From: Marinilabiliales bacterium
GTDB taxonomy: Bacteria > Bacteroidota > Bacteroidia > Bacteroidales > ML635J-15
Direction of reading: 5' to 3'
Length of the DNA stretch: 64,000 bases
Assembly: GCA_002869385.1 (NCBI GenBank)
Contig: PKTB01000002.1
Span: 67,264 to 131,263 of the forward strand
The position numbers and the translations under genes were made by a program. The notes under the pieces were generated by a model. That model saw only the letters and a program-made list of their open reading frames with translations, had not been told where the DNA came from and made no database searches. Shown here one piece after another: positions 46,620 to 56,524 of this stretch. Positions within the stretch are counted from its first letter, which is position 1, and each line of letters opens with the position of its first letter.

Positions 46620-47882
46620 ATGAAGAAAAATTTACTATTAATTTTAGTGTTATTTTTAACAACATTTATTTCGGCCAAGGACTCCGACTTGTATAAAGAT
46701 GTAATTAATGAGTTATCCTTAAAAAAGTATTATGGTAGAGCTTACTATAAGAATGGCGATGCCAAAGCGGCAGAATATATATCAAAAACTTTCGAAAAAG
46801 TTGGTGTAAAACCATTTGATGATTCGTATTTTCAGGAGTTTTCTTTTCCGGTAAATGTGTTTCACGGAGCTATGAAGATGAGTGTTGATGGACAGAAACT
46901 AATACCTGCAAAAGACTTTGTAATGCGTGAGTTTTCTTCAGGAATTAAAGGTGAATATGAACTTGAATATATTGATTCTTTAAGTTTTAATCCTGAGAAA
47001 TTGTTTTCAGATATCCAGGAGGGTCTATATAGCGATAAAATTTTGGTTGTTGATTTGAGTTTAATGGTTAATAATCGCGAAGCTTTTGGTTCCATTTATC
47101 GTAGTTCTATTCCGGGAGTGATAGTAAGATGGCCAGAGTCTTTAAAGTTTTATAAGGCGTATAGTTCATTTACAATGCCTATTGCTATAATATGGGTTAG
47201 TCCAGATTTTCCTGATGAGGCGAAAACAGTTAAATTGAATATTGAAAACGAAATGATAGAGAATCATGTAACTAATAATGTAATAGCTTATGTTGAAGGA
47301 GCAGAATTTGCAGATTCATTTTATGTTTTTACTGCTCATTATGATCATATTGGAATGATGGGTAAGAAAACAATGTTTCCTGGTTCAAACGATAATGCTA
47401 GCGGAGTTGCTATGTTGTTCTCACTTGCTGAGCATTTTAATAAGCCGGAAAATAAGCCTAAGTATTCAATGCTTTTTCTTGCTGTGGCAGGAGAGGAGAC
47501 AGGCTTACGTGGATCAACATATTTTGTAGAGAATCCAAAAATTCCATTGGGCAATATAAAATATGTTATGAACTTTGATATGATTGCTGATAACTCTGAA
47601 GATATTTATTGCGAAATAAGTGAAGAGGGGAAAGCGGGTTTAGACTTATTTAATGAACTTAATCAAAATGGACAGTATTTTACAAAACTTGAACTGGGCG
47701 AATTAGCCGGCAATAGTGACCATTATCCTTTTGCAGAAAAGGATGTTCCTGCAATCTTCTTTTTGATGGAAGGTGATGGGTTTGAGATTTACCATACACC
47801 TAATGATAATCTTGAAACTATTTCATTAGAGAATTTTCCGAAACTGTATAATTTGGTCTTAGAATTTATTGAGAAATACTAA
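46620..47882 (+). CDS. M28-family zinc aminopeptidase-like protein, secreted
   Basis: The 420-residue protein has a signal peptide (TFISAK). The M28 metal-binding residues are visible in order: TAHYDHIGMM, SNDNASGVAMLF, AGEETGLRGSTYF (catalytic Glu pair), NFDMIAD, and GFEIYHTPNDNLETI. The N-terminal part holds a PA-like insert. It probably trims peptides in the periplasm or at the surface. Confidence 0.88.
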   Translation: MKKNLLLILVLFLTTFISAKDSDLYKDVINELSLKKYYGRAYYKNGDAKAAEYISKTFEKVGVKPFDDSYFQEFSFPVNVFHGAMKMSVDGQKLIPAKDFVMREFSSGIKGEYELEYIDSLSFNPEKLFSDIQEGLYSDKILVVDLSLMVNNREAFGSIYRSSIPGVIVRWPESLKFYKAYSSFTMPIAIIWVSPDFPDEAKTVKLNIENEMIENHVTNNVIAYVEGAEFADSFYVFTAHYDHIGMMGKKTMFPGSNDNASGVAMLFSLAEHFNKPENKPKYSMLFLAVAGEETGLRGSTYFVENPKIPLGNIKYVMNFDMIADNSEDIYCEISEEGKAGLDLFNELNQNGQYFTKLELGELAGNSDHYPFAEKDVPAIFFLMEGDGFEIYHTPNDNLETISLENFPKLYNLVLEFIEKY

Positions 47883-47889
47883 TCGAATT

Positions 47890-48714
47890 TTATTTGTCAG
47901 AGGATTTACATCTACCTAAAAAAGTTCGGACTATTCTGAAGCCTGTAGAAGTATTTCTATAGTTATCAGCAACATCTGTTTTTTCACTAGAAAGGGCCTT
48001 CTTATCTATTGAACTTCCCTTTATATAAACTTTGTTAAAATAGGTTCTGCATTTAACAAACTCACTTACATTTCCATTGAAATGGCATAATTTGTATTGA
48101 TTCTTTTTGCCTTTTTTAGATTTTGTAAGTTCTGAATTTGTTTCAATATCATTATAATCTTGGGAAGCAGCATATTCCCATTCTAAATCAGTAGGAAGCC
48201 TGTATTCTGAAATATAATTATCAGCTTTTACCATTTTATTTTCATAAGCACTTTTCCAATTGCAGTAAAATTTTGCCATTTCATAAGTTATGCCCGAGAC
48301 AGGATAATCCGAAAGCTTTTTGTCCGAAATTGTTTCCACAAGTGTCCTGCCATCTTCAAATTTATATGTAGTATCTTCAATGGACTTTAAAATTTCATTA
48401 AAAGGAATCCTTTTTTCTATGGGATTATTTTTATCAGGACTATTTTTTAGGTCGAGCCAAATAAAAGCAGAATCAGGATATTGCTTTATATCCTGGTAGA
48501 ACTCATTAAATTCTTTATTAGTAACTTCATTACTCATCCAAAACCCTTGAATTGATAATTCTTCACCGGCCGCAGTAGTAAAAGTTCCCGGAGGAATAAA
48601 TTTAAAACCTTTTGGATATTTTGTATGATACTTCACCTTATTATTTTTTTCCTGTGCATTTAATTGGAAGATGGAAAAGATGACAATTAGTGAGCTAAGA
48701 AGAAAGAATTTCAT
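47890..48714 (-). CDS. Formylglycine-generating-enzyme-fold (SUMF1/GldK-like) protein
   Basis: The 274-residue protein has a signal peptide (FQLNAQ) and the FGE-sulfatase fold: IPPGTFTTAAGEELSIQGFWMSNEVTNKEFNEF, YPVSGITYEMAKFYCNWKSAYE, YRLPTDLEWEYAASQDY and NYRNTSTGFRIVR. Relatives include GldK/GldJ gliding-motility lipoproteins. No lipobox and no adjacent gld genes are seen. I chose the ATG at 48714 to begin with the signal peptide. Catalytic activity is doubtful. Confidence 0.72.
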   Translation of the reverse strand: MKFFLLSSLIVIFSIFQLNAQEKNNKVKYHTKYPKGFKFIPPGTFTTAAGEELSIQGFWMSNEVTNKEFNEFYQDIKQYPDSAFIWLDLKNSPDKNNPIEKRIPFNEILKSIEDTTYKFEDGRTLVETISDKKLSDYPVSGITYEMAKFYCNWKSAYENKMVKADNYISEYRLPTDLEWEYAASQDYNDIETNSELTKSKKGKKNQYKLCHFNGNVSEFVKCRTYFNKVYIKGSSIDKKALSSEKTDVADNYRNTSTGFRIVRTFLGRCKSSDK

Positions 48715-48824
48715 GATGCTTAAAGTTTTACTCTGAACGTATAAATCATTTATAATATTATTCAAATATATAAAAAAAACACCATTCCAAAGAATAGTGT
48801 TTTATAAAAATATAGAATATACTT

Positions 48825-50246
48825 TTAAATTCCTTCTAAGTTATTTAATACTGTTTCAATATTCCCCGATGGTCTGTCAGCATTAGAATTAATTATATTT
48901 CCTTCGGTATCTAATAGGATAAATCTTGGAATGCCAGTAATTTTAAAATGGTTACAAAGATCATTATCCCAACCACCTGCGTATAGTTGTATTCCAGAAA
49001 GGTTTTCAGATTGCATTAGATTTACCCAGTCTGTACGATTTTCATCCACAGAAATTTGAATAATTTCAATGTTTTTACCTGCGAACTTTGTTTTAAGAGA
49101 CTCCAGATAAGGTAACTCTCTTTTACATGGCCCGCACCATGATGCCCAGACGTCAATATAAACATATTTTCCACGAAAATCGCTTAAACTGTAGTTATTG
49201 CCATCGATATCAGAAAATGACCAGTTTACAGAGGGCTGTCCTTTTGCTAATTTGCTGAACTCGGAGAATACTTTGTCTAATTCTGAAAGCCTTTCTTTGT
49301 TTGTAGCCATATCTTTATATGTATTATATGCTTCTGTTAGGCCTTCGGCACCATAATACGCCGTAAAATCTTTAATAAACGAATAATACAATTCTTCGCG
49401 AACAGTTTGTTCAACAAAGTATTCATCAATAGTTCCAAAATACAGATTTGCATATGTTTCTACTGTTGTAATCTGAAGATTCTCATCTTGAATCTTTTTG
49501 TTTATCAAAAACCCCATCATATTTTGTACAAATGCTTTAAATTCATGTAATTGAATCATTTCCGGGTTATTAATATCTGTTGATGAGATAATTGAATTTA
49601 TTTTTTGTTCTGCAGCATCAATTGTTTTATTTGAGTTAATTACCGGAGTGTAATATGTTAAAACTAAAGAGCCTTCAAGAAGTTTCAATCTTTCACTTTC
49701 TAACTTCACAAATTCTGTATATTCTTCACCTTTATCTTTAGCAAAATTGTCAAATTTAGTTTGTACTTGCGACATTAAGTTTTCAAGCGATGAGGCAAAT
49801 TTTTGATAATCTTTTGCATAAAGGAAATTTTCACTGTTAATACCTGCAAGCTGAACAGTTTTGTTGTGGTCAACCAAATAGTTGTTTACAGCTTCATCAT
49901 CACCAGTAAATTTAAGACTGTTCCACCAATCTGTTTTATCAGCTGAAAAGCTAATTTTTGATTTAGGCATACTGTAAATGCTGGTAAAATAATTCCCACT
50001 AACAAGAAAGAAGTTTGTCGGTGAAGCTATCATTACATTCGATGTGAACTCACCATTATCATTAAGTTTAATAGTATCAGTTCTTGAGTTGTAAGTTAAA
50101 TAAACATAAGGGTCATTATTGTTATCAATTTTACCTTTGATTACTGTAATGTCTTCGTTATTTGTGGTTTCTTCCTGGTTTTCAGGATTAGAATTACAAG
50201 CTGCAACAAATACAGCAGCAACAATTAGGATCCAGATTTTTTTCAT
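48825..50246 (-). CDS. TlpA/ResA-type thioredoxin lipoprotein with DUF4369-like N-domain
   Basis: The 473-residue protein has a lipobox ending at Cys17 (VAAC), a DUF4369-like N-terminal domain (TVIKGKIDNNNDPYVYLTYNS), a long helical middle part and a C-terminal thioredoxin domain with WCGPCKRELPYLESL and IPRFILLDTEGNI. It is probably a periplasm-facing disulfide reductase for cytochrome or envelope protein folding. This architecture is common in Bacteroidota. Confidence 0.85.
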   Translation of the reverse strand: MKKIWILIVAAVFVAACNSNPENQEETTNNEDITVIKGKIDNNNDPYVYLTYNSRTDTIKLNDNGEFTSNVMIASPTNFFLVSGNYFTSIYSMPKSKISFSADKTDWWNSLKFTGDDEAVNNYLVDHNKTVQLAGINSENFLYAKDYQKFASSLENLMSQVQTKFDNFAKDKGEEYTEFVKLESERLKLLEGSLVLTYYTPVINSNKTIDAAEQKINSIISSTDINNPEMIQLHEFKAFVQNMMGFLINKKIQDENLQITTVETYANLYFGTIDEYFVEQTVREELYYSFIKDFTAYYGAEGLTEAYNTYKDMATNKERLSELDKVFSEFSKLAKGQPSVNWSFSDIDGNNYSLSDFRGKYVYIDVWASWCGPCKRELPYLESLKTKFAGKNIEIIQISVDENRTDWVNLMQSENLSGIQLYAGGWDNDLCNHFKITGIPRFILLDTEGNIINSNADRPSGNIETVLNNLEGI

Positions 50247-50265
50247 TATTTAGTTAAATTTAAAT

Positions 50266-50610
50266 TTATACTCCCGAAACTTTATATTTATAACCTTCTT
50301 TGGTCAGAAAATCAGTTATTTTATTTATCATCTCACCTTGAATGATTATCTCACCATTTTTAACCGATCCACCAGTCCCACATTTAGTTTTAAGTAGCTT
50401 TGATAAATCATTAAGGTCATCTTTTGAACCGACAAAACCAGCCACTATGGTAACCGATTTACCCTTTCTTTGTTTACGATCGATAAACACTTTAAGGTTT
50501 TGATGATGTGGTTCAAGGGTTTCAGGTTCTACCTCTTCATTTGTTGAATATTCAAAATCGGTATTAGTAGAATATACAATTCCTTCTCTTTTTTTCCAGT
50601 TTTTGCTCAT
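50266..50610 (-). CDS. SUI1/eIF1-like translation factor (YciH family)
   Basis: The 114-residue protein has the SUI1 fold: LKVFIDRKQRKGKSVTIVAGFVG, LLKTKCGTGGSVKNGEIIIQG, and EGYKYKVSG. Bacterial YciH influences start-site fidelity. It lies just upstream of the TlpA-like gene and may be cotranscribed with it. Confidence 0.88.
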   Translation of the reverse strand: MSKNWKKREGIVYSTNTDFEYSTNEEVEPETLEPHHQNLKVFIDRKQRKGKSVTIVAGFVGSKDDLNDLSKLLKTKCGTGGSVKNGEIIIQGEMINKITDFLTKEGYKYKVSGV

Positions 50611-50646
50611 AGTTTAAAGTTTTAATTTATTCCTTTAGTGCACTTC

Positions 50647-50668
50647 GAGACCGATAGTTATTGGTCTC
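50647..50668 (-). terminator. Hairpin just after the rnpB 3' end
   Basis: GAGACC and GGTCTC flank a 10-base loop downstream of rnpB on its strand. No long U run follows, so termination strength is uncertain. Confidence 0.4.
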
Positions 50669-50681
50669 AGTGACCAAAAGG

Positions 50682-51020
50682 AAAAATAGAAGGCAATAAG
50701 CCAGATTCTGTATCCTCACCTAAGTGAGATTTCTATCATTTATCTAATGCGACCTACCCCCCGGCTCAGGCGTGCAGCCTTAAAACGCCGGTATACATGG
50801 TCTTGCAGCCTGCAGGACGAACAGCTACCAATGTTGCCATTAGTACTGGTGAGCTTTTACCTCACCTTCTCACCCTTGACCCGACAAGTCGAGCCGGTTA
50901 TTTTCTTCTTCGCGACCATACCCTCACGGATATCTCCTCTTTCAGAAGTGCAGTGCCCTGTGCTGTCCGGACTTTCCTCCCTTTCGTCAAGCGAAAAGGC
51001 GATAGAATTGCATCCTATGG
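50682..51020 (-). ncRNA. rnpB: RNase P RNA (bacterial type A)
   Basis: Read on the minus strand, the segment contains the universal GAGGAAAGTCCGG near the 5' end (about 50966-50980), then ACAGCACAGGGCACTG, a central GGTAGCTGTTCG region, GGGGGGTAGGTCGC, and a 3' end with CAGAATCTGGCTTATTG. These are the RNase P RNA landmarks in order. It processes tRNA 5' ends. Ends are approximate to about 10 bases. Apparent reading frames on the plus strand here are artefacts of the RNA. Confidence 0.93.
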
Positions 51021-51095
51021 CGCAAAAATACAAAAAAACATCTTCCTTGAGTCTATATTCATGCTTTTTGTTAATTTTGTGAAAAATACAAATTA

Positions 51096-51680
51096 GTGGC
51101 TTTTGAGAATTTTAAATATAATTACGGACTTCGCAGGTTAAAAAACGATTTCAGAAAACCCGAAGATGATGCTATTGCTTGTAACCTAAAAAATGCAAAA
51201 AGTGTTGGGATTATCTATAATGCAACTAAGCTTGAGGATTTTAATCTTGTTAAAGAATTTGTTCATAGGCTAAGAGAATACGTGCCTCTCGTTAAAGCTT
51301 TGGGGTATGTTAATAAAAAGGAACTGGAAGATTTCCATATTCAACCACTCGAATTTAGCTTTTTCTGTAATAGTGATTTAAATTGGTATTTTAAGCCAAA
51401 TGAAGATTCTGTAGAGGAGTTTGTTAAACAGCAATTTGATATTTTAATAGACTTGAGTTTTAAAGAGCATTTAGCCGTTAGATTTGTACTTGCCGAATCT
51501 GCATCTATGTTTAAAACCGGGAGATACTGTACTATCGAACCAAATTATTATGATTTGATGATTAGTATTCCTGAACCCAAAAAACCAGATTTAGAAGATG
51601 AAGAAGTAGAAGAGCAAAATCCTTTGGAACTCCTGATAAAAGAGACAGAACGCTATTTGTTAATGATAAATCCTGATTAA
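51096..51680 (+). CDS. Conserved hypothetical protein (DUF6913-like)
   Basis: The 194-residue cytoplasmic protein starts with GTG. Features are NAKSVGIIYNATKLEDFNLVKEFVHRL, SFFCNSDLNWYFKP and an acidic linker near the end. Similar proteins precede dapA or other housekeeping genes in Bacteroidota (family DUF6913, from memory). Function unknown. It is separated from dapA by one base. Confidence 0.65.
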   Translation: MAFENFKYNYGLRRLKNDFRKPEDDAIACNLKNAKSVGIIYNATKLEDFNLVKEFVHRLREYVPLVKALGYVNKKELEDFHIQPLEFSFFCNSDLNWYFKPNEDSVEEFVKQQFDILIDLSFKEHLAVRFVLAESASMFKTGRYCTIEPNYYDLMISIPEPKKPDLEDEEVEEQNPLELLIKETERYLLMINPD

Positions 51681-51681
51681 T

Positions 51682-52560
51682 ATGAAAACTAATTTTATTG
51701 GTACAGGTGTAGCAATGATTACACCTTTTAAGGAAGACAAATCAGTAGATTTTAAAGCAATAAAAAACGTAATAGAGCATCTAATCGCCGGTAAGGTCGA
51801 TTATATTTTGGTTATGGGTACAACTGCAGAGTCTGCAACTCTAAGTTTCGAGGAAAAGAATGAAATTCTTGCCTTTGCAAAGAAAGAAATTGCAGGTAGA
51901 GTGCCTATTATGTATGGATTAGGTGGTAATAATACTGCTGATGTAATTGATAAGATAAAGAAAACAGATCTTAGTGGTGTTGATGGCATTCTAACTGTTG
52001 CTCCATATTACAATAAACCAAATCAAGAAGGTTTATACCAGCATTTTGCAGCAATTGCTGTTGCAAGTCCAGTTCCGCTAATTCTTTATAATGTTCCGGG
52101 ACGTACAGTTGTTAATATTAAACCGGAAACGGTTGTGCGTTTAGCTAATGATTTTGAAAATATTGTAGCTATTAAAGAGGCATGTGGTTCTGTTGACCAA
52201 ATAATGGAACTAATCAGAATTAAACCTGCCGATTTTACAGTTATCTCAGGCGATGATGGTTTAACAATGCCTTTGATCTGTGCAGGCGTAGAAGGAGTTA
52301 TATCTGTTATTGCGAATGCATATCCAAAGGAATGGTCCGATATGGTTCGTTTTGCAATGAAATACGATTTTGAAAGCGCAAAACAAATTCACTATAGATA
52401 TCTACCCGATATTGACTATATGTTTGCTGAAGGAAATCCTGCAGGAGTTAAGGCCTATATGACAGAAATGGGGCTTATTGAGAACAATTTAAGACTACCA
52501 ATGGTTAATGTAAGTGAGAAATTGCTTAGTGATATCAAAAAAAGTATGAAAATTATCTAA
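51682..52560 (+). CDS. dapA: 4-hydroxy-tetrahydrodipicolinate synthase
   Basis: DapA condenses pyruvate with aspartate semialdehyde in lysine and peptidoglycan-precursor synthesis. The 292 residues show the TIM-barrel landmarks: GTGVAMITPF, MGTTAESATL, APYYNKPNQEGLY, YNVPGRT with the catalytic Tyr, and VAIKEACG with the Schiff-base Lys. No other lysine gene is adjacent. Confidence 0.95.
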   Translation: MKTNFIGTGVAMITPFKEDKSVDFKAIKNVIEHLIAGKVDYILVMGTTAESATLSFEEKNEILAFAKKEIAGRVPIMYGLGGNNTADVIDKIKKTDLSGVDGILTVAPYYNKPNQEGLYQHFAAIAVASPVPLILYNVPGRTVVNIKPETVVRLANDFENIVAIKEACGSVDQIMELIRIKPADFTVISGDDGLTMPLICAGVEGVISVIANAYPKEWSDMVRFAMKYDFESAKQIHYRYLPDIDYMFAEGNPAGVKAYMTEMGLIENNLRLPMVNVSEKLLSDIKKSMKII

Positions 52561-52595
52561 GCAATATGTTTTAGATTTTTATAAGAAACTCAATT

Positions 52596-54044
52596 ATGAG
52601 GAAACTATTTTTATTTTTATTCTTATCGCTAATTTGCATATAAATATATACTCAAAATTATCAATCCGTTAATTCGGGACGTTTATCTTATTACACGGAC
52701 CATTATAATTATATTCATTCAATTAAAGTTGATTCTGCTAATTATACAGAAGACTCTGTACTATATTTAATGCCTAATATCAGACAAGTGAGTGAAGATT
52801 GTGTTGATATTTTATCTCCTTCATGGCATGGAGACAGAGTGATTATAAAAGACAATGGAGATAATTTGTTTTTTAATAAAAACAATGATACAATTACAAT
52901 TAAAACTTCAGCTCTTTTAGATGAGGACTGGCAAGCATATGTTTTAGAGGATTCCCTTATTGTTTATGCAGCTGTCTATAATGTTGATACACTTACATTT
53001 TTAGGAATAAATGATTCAGTTAAATATCTCAGCTTTAATGTATTTGATGAGAATATGATAGATATAGAACATCCCCTTGAAAGCAAGCAATTGATACTAA
53101 GTAAGAATTATGGCTTAGTTGAGACAGTGAGCTTTTATCATTTCCCTTATAGTAACACGATTTCTGATTATCATACATATGACATTGCTTTTGATCAAAT
53201 GGTTATTATTGGTATGAATAAGCCTGATTTAGGAGTAACAAATTTAACTAAACGTGAGGTGTTTGATTTTCAGCCCGGTGATGAGTTACATATTACTTAC
53301 GAGAATTCATTTTGTACTTATTCAAACATCCAGGATATAATATATATCTATTTGGAAAGAAATGATAGTGGAGATTCAATCTATTATGATGTTAAACGAA
53401 CAATGTTCCAACAGATATTTAATGGAGAGGATTATAATACTTACTTTATTGATGATACAATTCAGGAAATAATTGCCATTGATACTTCTTTTAATAAATT
53501 GCCTGACCAAGCTGTTAGTGATGGTAGCATTGCATATACAAATTTTATGGTAAATGCAGCTAGACCCTTAAAGTCTTATAATCTGCAATATGCAGGACTA
53601 ATAGTTGGAGAGTCTGATTGTTGGGAGTTGATATTTTGGGATGGTTGTGAATCTACAGGCGATTATTTTAAAGGCTTGGGAGGTCCATATTATCAATGTA
53701 CATATGGTACAGAAGTTAAGAAAAGAAGATTGCAGTATTATAATATAGGAGATGATGAGTGGGGTAATCCAATTATCTTTACGAAGCTAGAGAACGGTGA
53801 TGCATCCAGCAATATAAATATATTTCCAAATCCTGTTAAGGATGATATTATTTCAATTTTTATCAATAATTCATTTGATTTTGCTACTTGTTAAGTTTAC
53901 AATATAAATGGAAAGCAAGTTTATTTTGGAAAAATTGTAAATAAAAATAGCAGAGTTTCTTTTAAAGAACTACCCACTGGAGTTTATATTTTGAGACTCA
54001 ATCTTGATGGAGAGATATCAAATCATAAACTTATAAAGCAATAA
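52596..54044 (+). CDS. T9SS cargo protein interrupted by two in-frame TAA codons
   Basis: ATG 52596 opens a signal peptide (MRKLFLFLFLSLICI) that meets TAA at 52641-52643 (codon 16). The frame then continues to a second TAA at 53892-53894 (codon 433), inside the C-terminal sorting domain, and finally ends at 54044 (LIKQ). The residues after the second stop, VYNINGKQVYFGK ... ELPTGVYILRLN, complete a typical type A sorting domain, where Glu (GAA) would fit. The body has no recognised domain. Two stops in one gene make a true pseudogene possible. Confidence 0.55.
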
Positions 54045-54189
54045 AATAATTAAGTTTTAGATATATATTGAATGGAAGCTTGAATTCATATATTTAAGAA
54101 TCAAAGTTTTAAATTATTTGTGGACTAGTTTAGTTAGTTTGTGGTTATTGAGGTTCGGAGTCACATTTTTTTTACATTAAATGTTTAAA

Positions 54190-55488
54190 TTACAACTTTT
54201 TAAACCACTTTGTTAATGCTAAGATTCCATCTAACACATCTTTAGCACATTTATTTAAGAATATATTTGCACCATCATAAGTTTCATGAATTAAGTGAGC
54301 ATTTTTTAATGCTTTTGCGCCATCAAAGTTAACATATGCAATCCTTGCTAATAATTCATCATCCTTATGTCCGAAATCTGTTCCCGGTAACATAGCAACA
54401 CCTGTTTCATGAAGTATTGCTTTGCACATTCCAGCTGAAGATACAATGCCCCTGTTCGCTAGTTTTTCTTTATAGAATGAAAAGTCAGGGAACATGTAAA
54501 AACCACCATTAACTTGTGGGACTTTTATGTTTTCGTCAATTAGTATTTGTCTAATTCTTTTAGCAATAGTTCTTAAAACAAGTCTTGAATCTTCAAGGTA
54601 TTTATCAATTTCAGGACTTCCTTTAAATGCTGTTATTGCTGCATACTGAATTGGTGCTGAGGTTGAAGTATATGTTTCGCTTGCAACAATTGCCATTGCG
54701 TCTCTTAGCCAATGAAGATTTTTCGGAAAAATAAAAGTTCCCAAACGCCATCCTCCTGCACCGCACCATTTGCTTAAACCAGTACTAATCACAGTTCCTT
54801 CGGGGTAAAATCGGGCAATAGAAACATGCTGAGCATGATGGTGTAGTAAACCGTATATCTCGTCAGAAATAAGTATAACTTTGTACTTTCGCGCTACCTG
54901 AGCTAATTCTTTTAAATTTTCAAGTTTATATGTACATCCTGTTGGGTTGGAGGGGTAATTCAAAATTACAACCCTAGGTCTGTCAGGATCTTTCTCACAA
55001 ATCTCATTTAGCTTTTCAGGACTTAATTTATATCCATCTTCTGCACTTGTTGGGATCCAGTGTACATGTCTACCTATAATATATGCTTGAGGATAATATG
55101 ATACCCATGAAGGTGTTGGAATAATAAGATCACCATAATATACTAATTGTAAGATGAATATTAGTTCTTTGCTCCCGGGTGATATCAAAACATCTTCCGG
55201 ATTAGATTCTAGTTTTTGAGTTTTGTTTAAAAACTCAGAAACAGCTATTCGTAAATCAAGCAAACCTTTGACAGGTAAATAGTCTTTTTCATGTGCATTT
55301 TTTTTAAGACTTTCTACCACTGACTTAGGTACCGGGAATGGAGATTGGCCAAGTCCAAATTTGTAAACTTTCGTACCTTCCGCCTTTAGTTTATTGCAAT
55401 ATTCATTGATGGCTAAAGTAGCAGATGGGGCTAACCCTCTTACGTTGAGGTTTAGGTTTATTGGTAAATCAGATCTTTTTTTACTCAT
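54190..55488 (-). CDS. Class I/II pyridoxal-phosphate aminotransferase
   Basis: The 432-residue protein has the fold-type I landmarks: NYPSNPTGCTY, DEIYGLLHH, and the PLP-binding Lys in STGLSKWCGAGGWRLG, then INGGFYMFPDF-like VNGGFYMFPDF. It is closest to aspartate/aromatic aminotransferase-like proteins. Substrate cannot be fixed. It stands alone, convergent to the T9SS gene. Confidence 0.85.
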   Translation of the reverse strand: MSKKRSDLPINLNLNVRGLAPSATLAINEYCNKLKAEGTKVYKFGLGQSPFPVPKSVVESLKKNAHEKDYLPVKGLLDLRIAVSEFLNKTQKLESNPEDVLISPGSKELIFILQLVYYGDLIIPTPSWVSYYPQAYIIGRHVHWIPTSAEDGYKLSPEKLNEICEKDPDRPRVVILNYPSNPTGCTYKLENLKELAQVARKYKVILISDEIYGLLHHHAQHVSIARFYPEGTVISTGLSKWCGAGGWRLGTFIFPKNLHWLRDAMAIVASETYTSTSAPIQYAAITAFKGSPEIDKYLEDSRLVLRTIAKRIRQILIDENIKVPQVNGGFYMFPDFSFYKEKLANRGIVSSAGMCKAILHETGVAMLPGTDFGHKDDELLARIAYVNFDGAKALKNAHLIHETYDGANIFLNKCAKDVLDGILALTKWFKKL

Positions 55489-55620
55489 AGCTTTTGGTTT
55501 TTTCTTTAAATAAAATTATAAATTCTTTTTTAATAACTACAAATTATTTAAAAATTTTCTAGTACAAATTGAAAAAAACTGTATAAACAGATATTGAATC
55601 GAATTTTGTATTTTTACATC

Positions 55621-55944
55621 ATGAAAAAGGAAGAAATTGAAAAGTTAGTTCTGCAAGAGATAGTTAAAACTGAAAATAAAATTGAGAAATACGAGGAAAT
55701 GACTGCCCCGGTTGCTCCTGATAATGCATATGGAAGAGTAAGCAGGATGGATGCTATTCATAATAAAAGTTTAACAGAAATGGTTTTACGTCAATCTAAA
55801 GAAAAGCTTGTTATGTTAAAACATGTGTTGACGCAAATTGATTCCCCTGACTTTGGTAAGTGTATAAAATGTAATGCCGAAATTCCAATTCAAAGAATAA
55901 TTGTTAAACCTGAAAGTATGCTGTGTGTAAATTGTGCTAGATAA
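55621..55944 (+). CDS. DksA/TraR-type zinc-finger protein
   Basis: The 107-residue protein has a coiled-coil N-terminus and a C-terminal zinc finger GKCIKCNAEIPIQRIIVKPE ... CVNC. Members bind RNA polymerase and modulate transcription. I chose ATG 55621 over an upstream ATG at 55594 because the family begins at MKKEEIEK. Confidence 0.82.
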   Translation: MKKEEIEKLVLQEIVKTENKIEKYEEMTAPVAPDNAYGRVSRMDAIHNKSLTEMVLRQSKEKLVMLKHVLTQIDSPDFGKCIKCNAEIPIQRIIVKPESMLCVNCAR

Positions 55945-56036
55945 ATTTATTATCCTGTCAAATTTCAGTTTTTAAACTGTCACTTCTCAATCCATTATTT
56001 AAATCAATTTAATCAGATGAAGTAATTTTGTCTCAT

Positions 56037-56050
56037 GTGATTTATATCAC
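56037..56050. promoter_or_regulatory. FNR-like palindrome GTGAT-TTAT-ATCAC
   Basis: A perfect 14-base palindrome with the TGAT-N4-ATCA core lies 57 bases before the membrane thioredoxin start. It has the same layout as 11163-11176. Confidence 0.55.
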
Positions 56051-56106
56051 TAAACAATGTTCTTAAGACACGGTTTTATAAACAATAAAACTAAAAAAAA
56101 CAAGAA

Positions 56107-56523
56107 ATGAAAATAGCTTTATTAATTATAGGTGGAATTGTGGTATTATTCATTTTGTATAGCTTTTTTATGGCTAGGAAGATGAGAAAATCTCCTGCTG
56201 TTGCAGATAGTGATAAAATCAAAATTCTTAACGATAAAAACTTCCAATTACAAATAAAAAAAGGGATAACATTAGTCGATTTTTGGGCTCCCTGGTGTAT
56301 GCCATGTAAAATGATGGGGCCTGTTTTAAATGAGCTTGCTGAAAATGACGAGCTTGGAGCGACAGTTGCTAAATTAAATGTTGATGAAAATCAAAGCACA
56401 GCTGCTAAATATGGTGTTAGAGGAATTCCTACTTCTATACTCTTTAAGAATGGTAAAGAGGTAAATAGGTTTGTAGGCGTAAAGCCTGCACAGTTTTTTG
56501 AAAAACATATTAAATCTGCTTAA
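56107..56523 (+). CDS. Membrane-anchored thioredoxin
   Basis: The 138-residue protein has one N-terminal membrane helix (LLIIGGIVVLFILYSFF) and a thioredoxin domain with VDFWAPWCMPCKMMGP (Cys64, Cys67) and the cis-Pro GIPTSILF. Helix and flanking charges suggest a cytoplasm-facing domain. It starts a redox gene group. Confidence 0.85.
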   Translation: MKIALLIIGGIVVLFILYSFFMARKMRKSPAVADSDKIKILNDKNFQLQIKKGITLVDFWAPWCMPCKMMGPVLNELAENDELGATVAKLNVDENQSTAAKYGVRGIPTSILFKNGKEVNRFVGVKPAQFFEKHIKSA

Positions 56524-56524
56524 A

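Noticed and set aside
50747..51096. Two plus-strand reading frames of 99-111 codons
   Set aside because: They lie across the conserved RNase P RNA on the opposite strand and have Arg/Leu/Ser-rich text typical of structured RNA read as protein.
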